Origin: Acidovorax sp. KKS102
GTDB lineage: Bacteria > Pseudomonadota > Gammaproteobacteria > Burkholderiales > Burkholderiaceae_C
Assembly (NCBI RefSeq): GCF_000302535.1
Contig: NC_018708.1
Coordinates: 310,001 to 374,000, forward strand
DNA: 64,000 nt
Direction: 5' to 3'
A program made the position numbers and the translations under genes. The notes beneath the pieces were generated by a model. It had not been told where the DNA came from and ran no database searches. It saw only the letters and a program-made list of their open reading frames with translations. Of this stretch, positions 32,993-41,576 are shown in pieces (within the stretch, counting starts at the first letter, position 1; each line of letters begins with the position of its first letter).

Positions 32993-34723
32993 ATGAACAT
33001 TTCTACCGAAACTCTCCCGTCCGCCCCCCAGGAGGCCGCGCGCACTGCTGCTTTGCTGGCGGCGCTAGAGCATGTGCAGGCCGTGGTCGAGTTTGACCTG
33101 GAGGGCCGTGTGCTGCGGGCCAACAGCCTGTTTCTGGACCTGATGGGCTACAGCGCCAATGAGGTCCTGGGCCAGCACCACCGCATGTTCTGTCCGCCCG
33201 AGGTGACGGCCAGCGAGTCGTACCGGGCGCTGTGGGAGGGGCTGCGCGCCGGGCAGGTGCGCGAGGATGTGTTCCTGCGGGTGACCAAGGCGGGCCGGCC
33301 GGTGTGGCTGCAGGCCTCCTACAACCCCGTGCGGGACGCCGAGGGCCGCGCGGTGGGCGTGGTCAAGCTGGCCACCGACATCACCGCGCAGCGGGCGCAG
33401 CAGGCCGACTTTGAAGGCAAGATTGCTGCCATCCACCGCGTGCAGGCGGTGATCGAATTCGACCTCACCGGCCGGATCCTGGACGCCAACACCAACTTCC
33501 TGAACACCTTTGGCTATGCGCGCGACGAGGTCGTGGGCCAGCACCACCGCATGTTCTGCCAGCCGGAGTTTGCGGCGTCGAGCGAATACGCAGACCTCTG
33601 GGCCCGCCTGGGCCGGGGCGAATTCTTCTCCGGGCGCTACCGCCGCCTGTCCAAGGCGGGCCAGGAGATCTGGCTGCAGGCCTCGTACAACCCCATCCTG
33701 GACGTCACCGGCAAGCCTTACAAGGTCGTCAAGTTTGCCGTGGACATCTCGCACGACATGACGTCGGCCGCCGAAACCAAGGGCAAGATCGATGCCATCA
33801 GCCTGTCGCAGGCGGTGATCGAGTTCGACATGGAAGGCAACGTGCAGACGGCCAACCCGAACTTTCTGCGCACCATGGGCTACACCCTGGCAGAGATCCG
33901 GGGAAAGCACCACAGCATGTTCTGCGAGCCGGGCCTGGTGCAAAGCCAGGCCTACCGCGACTTCTGGGCCGACCTGGGCGAGGGCAAGTTCCAGAGCGCG
34001 CGCTACCTCCGCATCGGCAAGCACGGGGCCGAGGTCTGGATCCAGGCCACGTACAACCCTATCCTCGATGTCGATGGCCGGCCCTACAAGGTGGTCAAGT
34101 ACGCGATCGACATCACGGCGCAGGTGCAGCGCGAGCGGGCGGTGGCGCAGAAGGTGCAGGACATCACCGCCGTGCTGCATGCCATGAGCGATGCCATCAA
34201 GCGGCTGGCGCGCAGTGCGGGCCGCTCCACCGAGCTGGCCGAGCAGACCCAGCGCGAGGCGGGCGACGGCAGCGGGCTGGTGCGCCGTTCGCGGGACGCG
34301 ATCCTCGCCATCGAGCGCTCGTCGTCCGACATCCATGAGATCGTGGACACGATCAGCGAGATTTCCAGCCAGACGCACCTGCTGGCCTTCAATGCGGCCA
34401 TCGAGGCCGCGCGCGCGGGCGAGCAGGGCGTGGGGTTTTCGGTGGTGGCGGACGAGGTGCGCAAGCTGGCCGAAAAGTCGTCGCTCGCCGCGCGCGAGAT
34501 TGCCAAGCTGATCCACCAGACCGTGAGCCGCGTGGCCGAGGGCAGCCGCCTGTCGGAGGAAGTGGACGCGGCGTTCTCGCGCATCTTGGGCGCGGTCGAG
34601 GCCACCACGCGCTCCATCAGCGAGATCCGCATTGCCACCGAAGAGCAGGAGCATTCGACCCAGGACGTGGCCCGGCTGCTGGAAGACCTGCAGGGCCGTG
34701 GCAGTCCGCGCCAGGCGGATTGA
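32993..34723 (+). CDS. Soluble methyl-accepting chemotaxis protein with three PAS domains
   Basis: A 576-residue cytoplasmic chemoreceptor without transmembrane segments. Three tandem PAS-PAC units occupy about residues 25-375, each with the same block pattern (VEFDLEGRVLRANSLFLDLMGY, IEFDLTGRILDANTNFLNTFGY, IEFDMEGNVQTANPNFLRTMGY; then HHRMFC or HHSMFC and LQASYNP). PAS of this type usually bind flavin or haem or sense redox. The C-terminal MCP signalling hairpin contains FNAAIEAARAGEQGVGFSVVADEVRKLAEKS. It leads a four-gene group with a triple-CheW, a GAF and a receiver protein. No CheA, CheR or CheB is in the window. Confidence 0.92.
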   Translation: MNISTETLPSAPQEAARTAALLAALEHVQAVVEFDLEGRVLRANSLFLDLMGYSANEVLGQHHRMFCPPEVTASESYRALWEGLRAGQVREDVFLRVTKAGRPVWLQASYNPVRDAEGRAVGVVKLATDITAQRAQQADFEGKIAAIHRVQAVIEFDLTGRILDANTNFLNTFGYARDEVVGQHHRMFCQPEFAASSEYADLWARLGRGEFFSGRYRRLSKAGQEIWLQASYNPILDVTGKPYKVVKFAVDISHDMTSAAETKGKIDAISLSQAVIEFDMEGNVQTANPNFLRTMGYTLAEIRGKHHSMFCEPGLVQSQAYRDFWADLGEGKFQSARYLRIGKHGAEVWIQATYNPILDVDGRPYKVVKYAIDITAQVQRERAVAQKVQDITAVLHAMSDAIKRLARSAGRSTELAEQTQREAGDGSGLVRRSRDAILAIERSSSDIHEIVDTISEISSQTHLLAFNAAIEAARAGEQGVGFSVVADEVRKLAEKSSLAAREIAKLIHQTVSRVAEGSRLSEEVDAAFSRILGAVEATTRSISEIRIATEEQEHSTQDVARLLEDLQGRGSPRQAD

Positions 34724-34735
34724 GCCTTGCTTGCG

Positions 34736-36181
34736 ATGCAGGACGTGAAACCGCCCTTGGCCTCTGCCAGCCCTGCGGTGGTGCCGCATGTGCATGTGCG
34801 CGCGGGCGGCTGCGACATCGCGATCCCCATTGAACAGGTTGGTCAGGCGCTGCCGCTGCCGCCGCAGGGCCTTGCGGTGCTGCCGCGACGCAGTGGCGCC
34901 TTGCTGGGGGTTGCCGATGTCGCGGGTGCGGCCGTGCCCATCGTGGCGCTGGAGCGCTGGCTGCCCTTGCCTGACGCTGGCGACGAGGACACCGGCGCGC
35001 CAAGGCTGCTGGTGCTCCAGCACGCAGGTGCCCTGGTGGGGGTACGGGTGGACGCCGTGCTGGGCGTGAAGCCCGTGGCCACCCGGGCCGTGCGCACGGT
35101 GCACCACACGCCCGACGACAGCGAGCTGTTCGAGTCCGTGGTGCCCGGGTCTGCGACGGCGCCCATGCTGTGCATTCTGGAGGTGGCGCGGCTGATGCGC
35201 CTCGCCCAGGCCTGGTGTGCGGCGGCAGAGCTGGCCCCCGCTAAGGCTGCCAGTGCGGCGACATTGGCAGCGCCAGGGCAGGGGTCAGGAACGCAACGCT
35301 TTGCGGTGTTCCGGATCGGGCAGGAGCGCTGGGCCGTGCCGGTGGCGGCCGTGCAACAGGTGGTGCCCCTGCCGGCCACAGATCTGGCGCTCGGGCGCAA
35401 CGACCGCACCTGGGCTATCGGCCAGTGGCGCGGGCGCAAGCTGCCGCTGGTGGACATCAGCGAGGGCCGCCAGGCCAGCGACCGGCAGGCGGCGCCGTGG
35501 ATGGTGCTGGTGGGCCAGGGCCCGCTCGTGCTCGGGCTCACGGTGTCGGAGTGCGAGCAGTTTGTCGATGTGGCCCCCGAGGGGCTAGCCCGCACGCCCG
35601 AGGATGCCTTGCTGGCCGGTGTGGTGCTGAGCCCCGATCTGGGTCGGTTGCAGATTCTGGATGTGGACAAGCTCTTCGGCCTGACCCCCGGCGCGTCCAT
35701 CAGCCGCGTTGCCGCCGATGGCATCGTGCCGGGCGCCGGTGCGGGCGCGGAGGTGGCCGAGCCTGTGCCCTATCTGGTGTTCGACGCCGACCAGCGCTAT
35801 GCCTCGCCGGTCGAGGGCATCGTGGGTGTGGTGGAGCTCCCGCCCCAGGCCCGCGATGACCTTCGCCAGGGGCGGCGCGCCGTTCTGGCGTGGCGTGACC
35901 AGACGGTGCGCGTGGTCAACCTGCCTGCCATTGCCCGGTCGGCAGCGACGTCGGAACCGCTGCTGGTAGTGCTTGTCCAGGCACCCGGGGACCTTGCAGC
36001 ACCTATCGGCATCGCCATCCGCAGCCTGTGCGACTGGCTGCCCGCGCACACCGCGCGGCGCAGCGGCATGCGCATGGGTGCCATGGGGGAGCTGGGGCTC
36101 ATCAATGCAAAGGGCGCGGTGGCCGACCATGCCAACCTGGTCGTTGTGGACCTGGCACAAATGGCTTATCTGCTGGGCTGA
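34736..36181 (+). CDS. Triple CheW-domain scaffold protein
   Basis: A 481-residue protein made of three CheW-like domains: about residues 16-155 (VHVRAGGCDIAIPIEQVGQAL), 182-320 (FAVFRIGQERWAVPVAAVQQVV) and 342-481 (VFDADQRYASPVEGIVGVVELP), separated by Ala/Pro-rich linkers. CheW couples receptors to CheA; here the upstream gene encodes a soluble receptor and no CheA is present. The third copy is the most divergent. ATG 34736 is used; the TTG at 34727 is weaker. It begins 12 bp after the receptor gene, so they are probably co-transcribed. Confidence 0.85.
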   Translation: MQDVKPPLASASPAVVPHVHVRAGGCDIAIPIEQVGQALPLPPQGLAVLPRRSGALLGVADVAGAAVPIVALERWLPLPDAGDEDTGAPRLLVLQHAGALVGVRVDAVLGVKPVATRAVRTVHHTPDDSELFESVVPGSATAPMLCILEVARLMRLAQAWCAAAELAPAKAASAATLAAPGQGSGTQRFAVFRIGQERWAVPVAAVQQVVPLPATDLALGRNDRTWAIGQWRGRKLPLVDISEGRQASDRQAAPWMVLVGQGPLVLGLTVSECEQFVDVAPEGLARTPEDALLAGVVLSPDLGRLQILDVDKLFGLTPGASISRVAADGIVPGAGAGAEVAEPVPYLVFDADQRYASPVEGIVGVVELPPQARDDLRQGRRAVLAWRDQTVRVVNLPAIARSAATSEPLLVVLVQAPGDLAAPIGIAIRSLCDWLPAHTARRSGMRMGAMGELGLINAKGAVADHANLVVVDLAQMAYLLG

Positions 36182-36232
36182 GTTGCATCAACCCACCCAC
36201 AAACCATACATACCCTCACCACAGGATTGACC

Positions 36233-36730
36233 ATGACACCCGCACCCATGCCCGCCGATGAGGACGAGCGCCTAGCCGCCCTGCGCGAACTGCTGCTGCT
36301 CGACACGCCGCCCGAGGAGCGCTTTGACCGCCTCGCACGCTTTGCAGCCGAGCAGCTGGACACCCCCATTGCCCTGCTCACGCTGGTGGACGGCCAGCGG
36401 CAATGGTTCAAGTCGCGCATGGGCCTGGAGGCCACGGAAACCCCGCGTGAAATTTCTTTCTGTGGGCATGCCATCCTGAAGAACGAACTGTTTGTGGTCG
36501 AGGACGCCAGCCGCGACCCGCGCTTTGCCGACAACCCGCTGGTGACCGGTGACCCGCACATCCGCTTTTATGCCGGGGCGCCGCTCAGTGCGCCGGGCGG
36601 GCATCGCATCGGCACGCTGTGCGTGATCGACACCGTGCCCCGCACGCTCGGAACGGTGGAGCGGTCGATTCTGGATGCGCTGCGGCGGCTGGCCAACGAG
36701 ACCCTGGCAGGTCAAGAGGACGAGGAATGA
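36233..36730 (+). CDS. GAF domain protein
   Basis: A 165-residue single GAF domain. It opens with ADEDERLAALRELLLLDTPPEERFDRLARFAAEQLDTPIALLTLVD, the form common at the N terminus of sensor proteins, and keeps FCGHAILKNELFVVEDASRDPRFADNPLV and HRIGTLCVIDTVPR. The ligand is unknown. ATG 36233 is preceded by AGGA at 6 nt. It follows the triple-CheW gene and overlaps the receiver-domain gene by 4 bp (ATGA), so they are translationally coupled. Confidence 0.85.
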   Translation: MTPAPMPADEDERLAALRELLLLDTPPEERFDRLARFAAEQLDTPIALLTLVDGQRQWFKSRMGLEATETPREISFCGHAILKNELFVVEDASRDPRFADNPLVTGDPHIRFYAGAPLSAPGGHRIGTLCVIDTVPRTLGTVERSILDALRRLANETLAGQEDEE

Positions 36731-37125
36731 GCGCGATGCGGCCCCGGATCCTGCTGGTCGAACCCCAGTTCGTGCTGCGTCGCACCATGGTCATGGTGGC
36801 CCGTGACCTCGGCATGGTGGACTTCCAGGAGGCCAGCAGCGTGGGCCGGGCCCGCGCGCTGCTGGCAACCGACGCCTATGAGGGCGTGGTGCTGGACCTG
36901 CAGGAGGGGCCGCAGGCCCTGGAACTGCTCAGCGAGCTCCGGCAGGGCCGGTTTGCCACGCCGCGCGATACGCGGGTGGTGGTGCTGGCAGGCGGCGGCA
37001 GCCAGCTGGACACCGAACGCCTGCAAGGCCTGGGCGTGGCCCGCGTGCTGGGCAAGCCGGTGCGCATCAGCGAGCTGCTGGACGCCGTGGCGGGCGTGCA
37101 GGAAGAGGGCGCGCCCGCCGCCTGA
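36727..37125 (+). CDS. Degenerate receiver-domain protein
   Basis: A 132-residue receiver fold. Asp57 (GVVLDLQEG) could be the phospho-acceptor and the conserved lysine is in VLGKPVR, but the acidic pair that binds magnesium is Glu12-Pro13 instead of two acids, so phosphorylation may be absent or weak. Pseudo-receivers of this kind can act as docking partners. ATG 36727 overlaps the GAF gene stop (ATGA). It ends the chemosensory-like gene group. Confidence 0.75.
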   Translation: MSAMRPRILLVEPQFVLRRTMVMVARDLGMVDFQEASSVGRARALLATDAYEGVVLDLQEGPQALELLSELRQGRFATPRDTRVVVLAGGGSQLDTERLQGLGVARVLGKPVRISELLDAVAGVQEEGAPAA

Positions 37126-37161
37126 CGCGGCCATCTCACCCGCAGGGGGCCATGCGCATGG

Positions 37162-37185
37162 GCGCTGGCAGATCATTGCCAGCGC
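37162..37185 (+). terminator. Stem-loop after the receiver gene (possible transcript end)
   Basis: GCGCTGGCA (37162-37170) and TGCCAGCGC (37177-37185) form a perfect 9-bp stem with a 6-nt loop, 37 bp after the receiver stop. There is no U-tract, so it is not a classical intrinsic terminator. Confidence 0.4.
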
Positions 37186-37219
37186 ATCCCACGGCGAACG
37201 GACCGTTGGATCTGGCGAA

Positions 37220-37287
37220 TTGCTCATTTATCGATAGCTGCCGGCGCTTATCAGATAAGCGCTGGAGCCTGTTTCGAATCAAAAATT
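37220..37287 (+). repeat. Dispersed repeat family A, copy 7
   Basis: TTGCTCATTTATCGATAGCT, then the hairpin GCGCTTATCAGATAAGCGCT, GGAGCCTG and an A/T tail. It lies in the 193-bp gap between the convergent receiver and GspE-type genes. Confidence 0.85.
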
Positions 37288-37318
37288 TTGGTGCCCGGCG
37301 CGCGAGAATGCGCGCACG

Positions 37319-39226
37319 TCAGAGGTTGGTCGCCGCCACCACCTCACTCATGTCGGTCAGGCCCTGCAACACTTTTTCGATGCCGTCCTGGCGCAGGGTG
37401 AGCATGCCGGCGGTGAGGGCGGAGTGTCGGATGTCCGAGGCCGGGGCCCGGTGGCGGATGTGCTGGCGAATGGTTTCGTCACTCATCATCAGCTCGTGGA
37501 TGCCCAGACGGCCGTGGTAGCCGTGGCCTTCGCATTTGGCGCAGCCTACGGGGCGCCACATCCGCAGCTCGCCCTGGGCACCGCCGTACTGCTGGCGCCA
37601 GCGCCCGATCTGTGCCTGGCGCGCTTCGGCGGTGTTGTGGGTGCCACTGTCCAGGTACTGCGACGCCAGGCCCGTCAGCATCTCGTCGTCGGCCACGCGC
37701 GGCTCGCGACAAGAGGTGCACAGGCGGCGCACCAGGCGCTGCGCCAGGATGGCCAGCAATGAGTCCGAAAAGTTGAACGGGTCCAGGCCAATTTCGAGCA
37801 GGCGCGCAATGCTTTCGGGCGCGGAGTTGGTGTGCAGGGTGGACAGCACCAGGTGCCCAGTGAGCGAGGCCTCGATGGCGATGCGCGCCGTCTCTTCATC
37901 GCGCATCTCGCCGATCATGATCACGTCCGGGTCGGCGCGTAAAAAGGTGCGCATGGCGGCGGCAAAGGTCCAGCCGATGCGCGGGTTCACCTGCACCTGG
38001 CGCAGGCCCTCCTGGGTGATCTCGATGGGGTCTTCGGCCGTCCAGATCTTGCGGCCTGCGGTGTTGATGTCGCGCACCACCGAGTGCAGCGTGGTCGTCT
38101 TGCCGCAGCCCGTGGGGCCACACACCAGCACCAGACCATAGCTTTTTTGCACTACCGCGCGCAGCGCCAGCAGGTTGGGCTGGCTCAGGCCGATGTTCTC
38201 CAGCGGCAGCGGCTTGGCACCCGCCAGCAGGCGCAGCACCACGTCCTCCAGCCCGCGCGAGGTGGGCACTGTGACCACGCGCAGCTCCACCGGCGGGCCA
38301 CCAAAACGCGCAAAGTCGATCTTGCCGTCCTGCGGTTTGCGGTGCTCCGAGATGTCCATGCTGGCCATGATCTTGATGCGCGCCACCATCGCGAAGCGAT
38401 AGCGCGCGGGCAGCTCCAGGTAAGGCACCAGGTCGCCGTCGATGCGCAGGCGCACGCGCACGTTGTGCGGGGCGGGTTCGGTCTCGATGTGGATGTCTGA
38501 CGCCCGGTGGCTGATGGCCTCGTCGATCACCGAGTTGATGAGTCGCACCAGGGTGTTGTCCGACTCGCTGATCACGTCGGCCTGCTCGGTATCGGCGTCT
38601 GGCGACGCGGTGGCCAGGTTGGTCAGCAGCTCCTGCGAGGTGGCGCGTGCGCCGGCTGCCGCGCCGCCTGCGTCGGCAGGGCGGGTGCGGTAGGCCTTGT
38701 GGATGGCGGGCATCAGCGTGCCGGGCGATGCCCGCAGCGGAATCAGACGCCGTTGGGTCAGAAACCGGATCTCGTCGATCAGCACCCGGTCCCAGGGGTC
38801 GGCCATCAGCAACACCAGCGCGTCGTCGCGCGCGATCAGGGGCAGCACGGACTCTCGCTCGGCCACGGCACGGGGGATGAGGGCCAGGGCCGACGCCTCG
38901 GGCGTGATGTCGCCGGGGTGCACGGTGTATTCGCCCAGCCAGGTGGCAATCACGCTGCGCAGCTGGTCCTGGGTGAGCGCCCCCCGGTCCACCAGGATCT
39001 GGCCGATGGGTCGCTGCACGCCGTTGCCGCGCTCCTCCTGCTGCGCCTGCAGGCCCTCTGCCAGGTCCGGTGTGGACAGCAGCCCCGCGTGGACCAGCGC
39101 CTCGCCCAGGTGCCGCGCCTTGCCCACCGTGGGGTGAGGGGTGGAGATCTGACGCCACAGCGCCTCGGCGCTTTGGGGGCGGAAACTGTGGGCGGGAGGC
39201 GGGGCGGAGGTGCTGGCGTCGGTCAT
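37319..39226 (-). CDS. GspE/PilB-family type II/IV secretion ATPase
   Basis: A 635-residue assembly ATPase. An N-terminal MshEN-like domain (HLGEALVHAGLLSTPDLAEGLQ, IGQILVDRGALTQDQLRSVIATWLGE) is followed by the ATPase core: Walker A GPTGCGKTTTLHS, Asp box TAEDPIEITQEGL, Walker B DVIMIGEMRDEETARIA and the His box STLHTNSAPESI. It carries a four-Cys zinc motif (CTSC then CAKCEGHGYHG). These ATPases polymerise type II secretion pseudopili or type IV pili. No other secretion or pilus gene is adjacent, so it is an orphan here. Confidence 0.92.
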   Translation of the reverse strand: MTDASTSAPPPAHSFRPQSAEALWRQISTPHPTVGKARHLGEALVHAGLLSTPDLAEGLQAQQEERGNGVQRPIGQILVDRGALTQDQLRSVIATWLGEYTVHPGDITPEASALALIPRAVAERESVLPLIARDDALVLLMADPWDRVLIDEIRFLTQRRLIPLRASPGTLMPAIHKAYRTRPADAGGAAAGARATSQELLTNLATASPDADTEQADVISESDNTLVRLINSVIDEAISHRASDIHIETEPAPHNVRVRLRIDGDLVPYLELPARYRFAMVARIKIMASMDISEHRKPQDGKIDFARFGGPPVELRVVTVPTSRGLEDVVLRLLAGAKPLPLENIGLSQPNLLALRAVVQKSYGLVLVCGPTGCGKTTTLHSVVRDINTAGRKIWTAEDPIEITQEGLRQVQVNPRIGWTFAAAMRTFLRADPDVIMIGEMRDEETARIAIEASLTGHLVLSTLHTNSAPESIARLLEIGLDPFNFSDSLLAILAQRLVRRLCTSCREPRVADDEMLTGLASQYLDSGTHNTAEARQAQIGRWRQQYGGAQGELRMWRPVGCAKCEGHGYHGRLGIHELMMSDETIRQHIRHRAPASDIRHSALTAGMLTLRQDGIEKVLQGLTDMSEVVAATNL

Positions 39227-39251
39227 CGGGGCAAAGGGGCTGGGGCGGGGC

Positions 39252-40055
39252 TTATAGGGTCAGTGCGTAATCCACCGTGATGGGTGCGTGGTCCGAGAAC
39301 TTTTCGCCCTTGTAAATGTGTTCAGCGCGCGCCAGCGCCGCGATCGCAGGGGTGGCCAGGTGGTAGTCCAGCCGCCAACCCACGTTGTTGGCATAGGCCT
39401 GCCCGCGGTTGCTCCACCAGGTGTAGGCGGTGTCGGTGGCGGTAGGTTGTAACTGACGGTAAACGTCTATGATGCCGCCGCCTTCATCAGTTGTGTGCAA
39501 CAACTTTGTCATCCAGGCGCGTTCTTCGGGCAAAAAACCACTGTTCTTCTGGTTGCTGCGCCAGTTTTTGAGGTCGATTTGCTGGTGCGCAATGTTGATG
39601 TCGCCACACAGGATGAAGTCGCGCTCGGCTTTCAGGCGCATGAGGTGGGGGTGGAATTCGGCCAGAAAGCGGAACTTGGCCTGCTGGCGCTCTTCGCCGG
39701 ACGAGCCACTCGGAAAGTACGCACTGATGATCGACAGCTTGCGCTCGGGCGTGTCAAAACGCAGCTCGACATATCGGCCTTCTGCATCGAACTCGGCAGA
39801 CCCATAGCCAACGACTACATCCGACGGCTCGTGCCGCGTGTAGATGCCCACGCCCGAATAGCCCTTTTTCTGGGCAAAGTGAAAGTGCCCCTGCAGGTCC
39901 GCGAGGCGCTCGAACCGGTTGGCCATGTCGGCCGCCTGGGCCTTCACTTCCTGCACACAAATACAATCCGGCCGCGTGGCTGCCATCCAGCTTTCCACGC
40001 CTTTGCTGGTGGCAGAGCGGATGCCATTGAGATTGAGGCTGGTTAACTTGAACAA
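39252..40055 (-). CDS. xth: Exodeoxyribonuclease III
   Basis: A 267-residue AP endonuclease/3'-5' exonuclease. Catalytic motifs: LNLNGIRS, CVQEVKAQ (metal-binding Glu), YSGVGIYTR, LCGDINIAHQQIDLKN (Asp/Asn pair), and the terminal SDHAPITVDY with the active-site His. TTG 40055 gives the normal MFKLTSLNLNG start and has GGGGA upstream; ATG 40067 adds four residues and would overlap the divergent pyrE start codon. The 5' ends of xth and pyrE are therefore interlocked, each with its ribosome-binding site in the other's leader. Confidence 0.94.
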   Translation of the reverse strand: MFKLTSLNLNGIRSATSKGVESWMAATRPDCICVQEVKAQAADMANRFERLADLQGHFHFAQKKGYSGVGIYTRHEPSDVVVGYGSAEFDAEGRYVELRFDTPERKLSIISAYFPSGSSGEERQQAKFRFLAEFHPHLMRLKAERDFILCGDINIAHQQIDLKNWRSNQKNSGFLPEERAWMTKLLHTTDEGGGIIDVYRQLQPTATDTAYTWWSNRGQAYANNVGWRLDYHLATPAIAALARAEHIYKGEKFSDHAPITVDYALTL

Positions 40056-40065
40056 GGATTTCCCC

Positions 40066-40764
40066 ATGGTGGATGTTGGCGTGCAAACCCCCGAACAGGG
40101 CCAGCTGGCGCAGGATTTCGTGCGTTTTGCGGTGGAGTCGGGCGTGCTGCGGTTTGGCGAATTCAAGACCAAAGCCGGGCGCCTGAGCCCCTATTTTTTC
40201 AACGCCGGACTGTTTGACGATGGCCGCAAGATTGGCCGCCTCGCGGAATTCTATGCAAAAGCCCTGCTGGCCAGCGGCATCGAATTCGACATGGTGTTTG
40301 GCCCCGCGTACAAGGGCATTCCGCTGGCTGCCACCGTGGCCGTGGAGCTGGCGCGCCTGGGGCGCAACGTGCCCTTTGCCTACAACCGCAAGGAGGCCAA
40401 GGACCATGGCGAAGGCGGCACCCTGGTGGGCGCGCCCCTCAAAGGCCGGGTGCTCATCGTGGACGATGTGATGTCGGCTGGCACGGCCGCCCGGGAGTCC
40501 ATCGCCATCATCAAGGCGGCCGGCGCCACGCCCCATGCAGTGGCCATTGCGCTGGACCGCCAGGAAAAAGCCACCGAGAATGGCCAGGACGTAGACCACA
40601 GCGCGGTGCAGTACGTACGCAACCAACTGGGCATGCAGGTGTGTGCCATTGCACGGCTGGCAGACTTATTGCTCTTCTTGGAGCAAAACGGGGAAGAGGG
40701 GATGCGTTCCCATCACGAAAAGGTGCTGGCCTATCGCCGGCGATACGGCGTCAACGAGGGGTAG
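40066..40764 (+). CDS. pyrE: Orotate phosphoribosyltransferase
   Basis: A 232-residue transferase that makes OMP from orotate and PRPP in pyrimidine synthesis. The PRPP-binding motif is VLIVDDVMSAGTA; FNAGLFDDG, GPAYKGIPLA and YNRKEAKDHGEGG are typical OPRT blocks (the last carries the catalytic-loop Lys and His). AAGGA at 40054-40058 lies 7 nt upstream of ATG 40066. It is divergent from xth with about 10 bp between start codons. A DUF4124 gene follows after 5 bp. Confidence 0.96.
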   Translation: MVDVGVQTPEQGQLAQDFVRFAVESGVLRFGEFKTKAGRLSPYFFNAGLFDDGRKIGRLAEFYAKALLASGIEFDMVFGPAYKGIPLAATVAVELARLGRNVPFAYNRKEAKDHGEGGTLVGAPLKGRVLIVDDVMSAGTAARESIAIIKAAGATPHAVAIALDRQEKATENGQDVDHSAVQYVRNQLGMQVCAIARLADLLLFLEQNGEEGMRSHHEKVLAYRRRYGVNEG

Positions 40765-40769
40765 ACGGA

Positions 40770-41468
40770 TTGAGCAAATCGGCGTGGATCGTGGGCGGGG
40801 TTCTGTTGGCCACCCTGGGCGCTGATTTGGCGTGGGCGCAAGCCCCCAGTCCGTCGGGTGGCATCTACACGTGCGTGGACCGCAATGGCCGGCGCCTGAC
40901 GGCCGACCGTCCGATTGCTGAATGCCTGGACCGCGAGCAGCGCGAACTCGGGCCCTCGGGCATTGTGCGGCGGCAAATTGGCCCTTCGCTGACCGAGCAG
41001 GAGCGCGCCGCGCAAGAGGCCCAGCGCCGCAAGGAGGCCGAAGCCCGTGCCCGCGAGCTGGAGGAGCGCCGCCGCGAACGCGCGCTGACCGCCCGTTACC
41101 CGGACAAGGCAGCACACGATGTGGAGCGCGCTGCGGCCATCCAACTGGTGGACGATGTGACCGCCACTGCCGAAAAGCGCCTGGTCGAGCTGACACAGCA
41201 GCGCAAGGCCTTTGACGTCGAGATGGAGTTCTACAAGAAGGACCCCAGCAAGGCGCCGATGTCGCTGCGCCGCAAGATTGCCGAGAACGAAGAGAGCATT
41301 GCCGAGCAGCAGCGGTTCATTGCCGGGCAAGACCAGGAAAAGCGCCGCGTGCACCAGCGGTTTGACGTGGAGCTGGCCCAGTTGCGCAAGCTGTGGGAGG
41401 CGCAGCGCATGCCCCTGCCGGGCGCAACGCCCGCCAGCGACGCCTCCGCTCCGGCCGCCACGCGGTGA
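40770..41468 (+). CDS. Exported DUF4124-type coiled-coil protein
   Basis: A 232-residue exported protein. A signal peptide (SAWIVGGVLLATLGADLAWA) precedes a DUF4124-like segment (GGIYTCVDRNGRRLTADRPIAECLDREQREL). The rest is a charged, probably coiled-coil region (EQERAAQEAQRRKEAEARARELEERRRE) and an ending rich in Ala and Pro. Function is unknown; a periplasmic location is likely. The start is TTG 40770 with ACGGA just upstream; no ATG is available in frame at the right place. It is coupled to pyrE (5 bp). Confidence 0.7.
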   Translation: MSKSAWIVGGVLLATLGADLAWAQAPSPSGGIYTCVDRNGRRLTADRPIAECLDREQRELGPSGIVRRQIGPSLTEQERAAQEAQRRKEAEARARELEERRRERALTARYPDKAAHDVERAAAIQLVDDVTATAEKRLVELTQQRKAFDVEMEFYKKDPSKAPMSLRRKIAENEESIAEQQRFIAGQDQEKRRVHQRFDVELAQLRKLWEAQRMPLPGATPASDASAPAATR

Positions 41469-41522
41469 GGCCATGCGCTGAGAGCGCTCCTTTAGCCTGC
41501 GCCGCTCACCAAAAGATCCAAA

Positions 41523-41550
41523 CAACAAAGGGCCTCGCGGCCCTTTGTTG
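41523..41550. terminator. Bidirectional intrinsic terminator between the DUF4124 gene and gatB
   Basis: CAACAAAGGGCC (41523-41534), loop TCGC, GGCCCTTTGTTG (41539-41550): a perfect 12-bp stem between two convergent genes. T-rich sequence (TTAGTGTTGTT) follows on the plus side. Confidence 0.85.
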
Positions 41551-41576
41551 TTAGTGTTGTTGCCAATCGACGTGCG

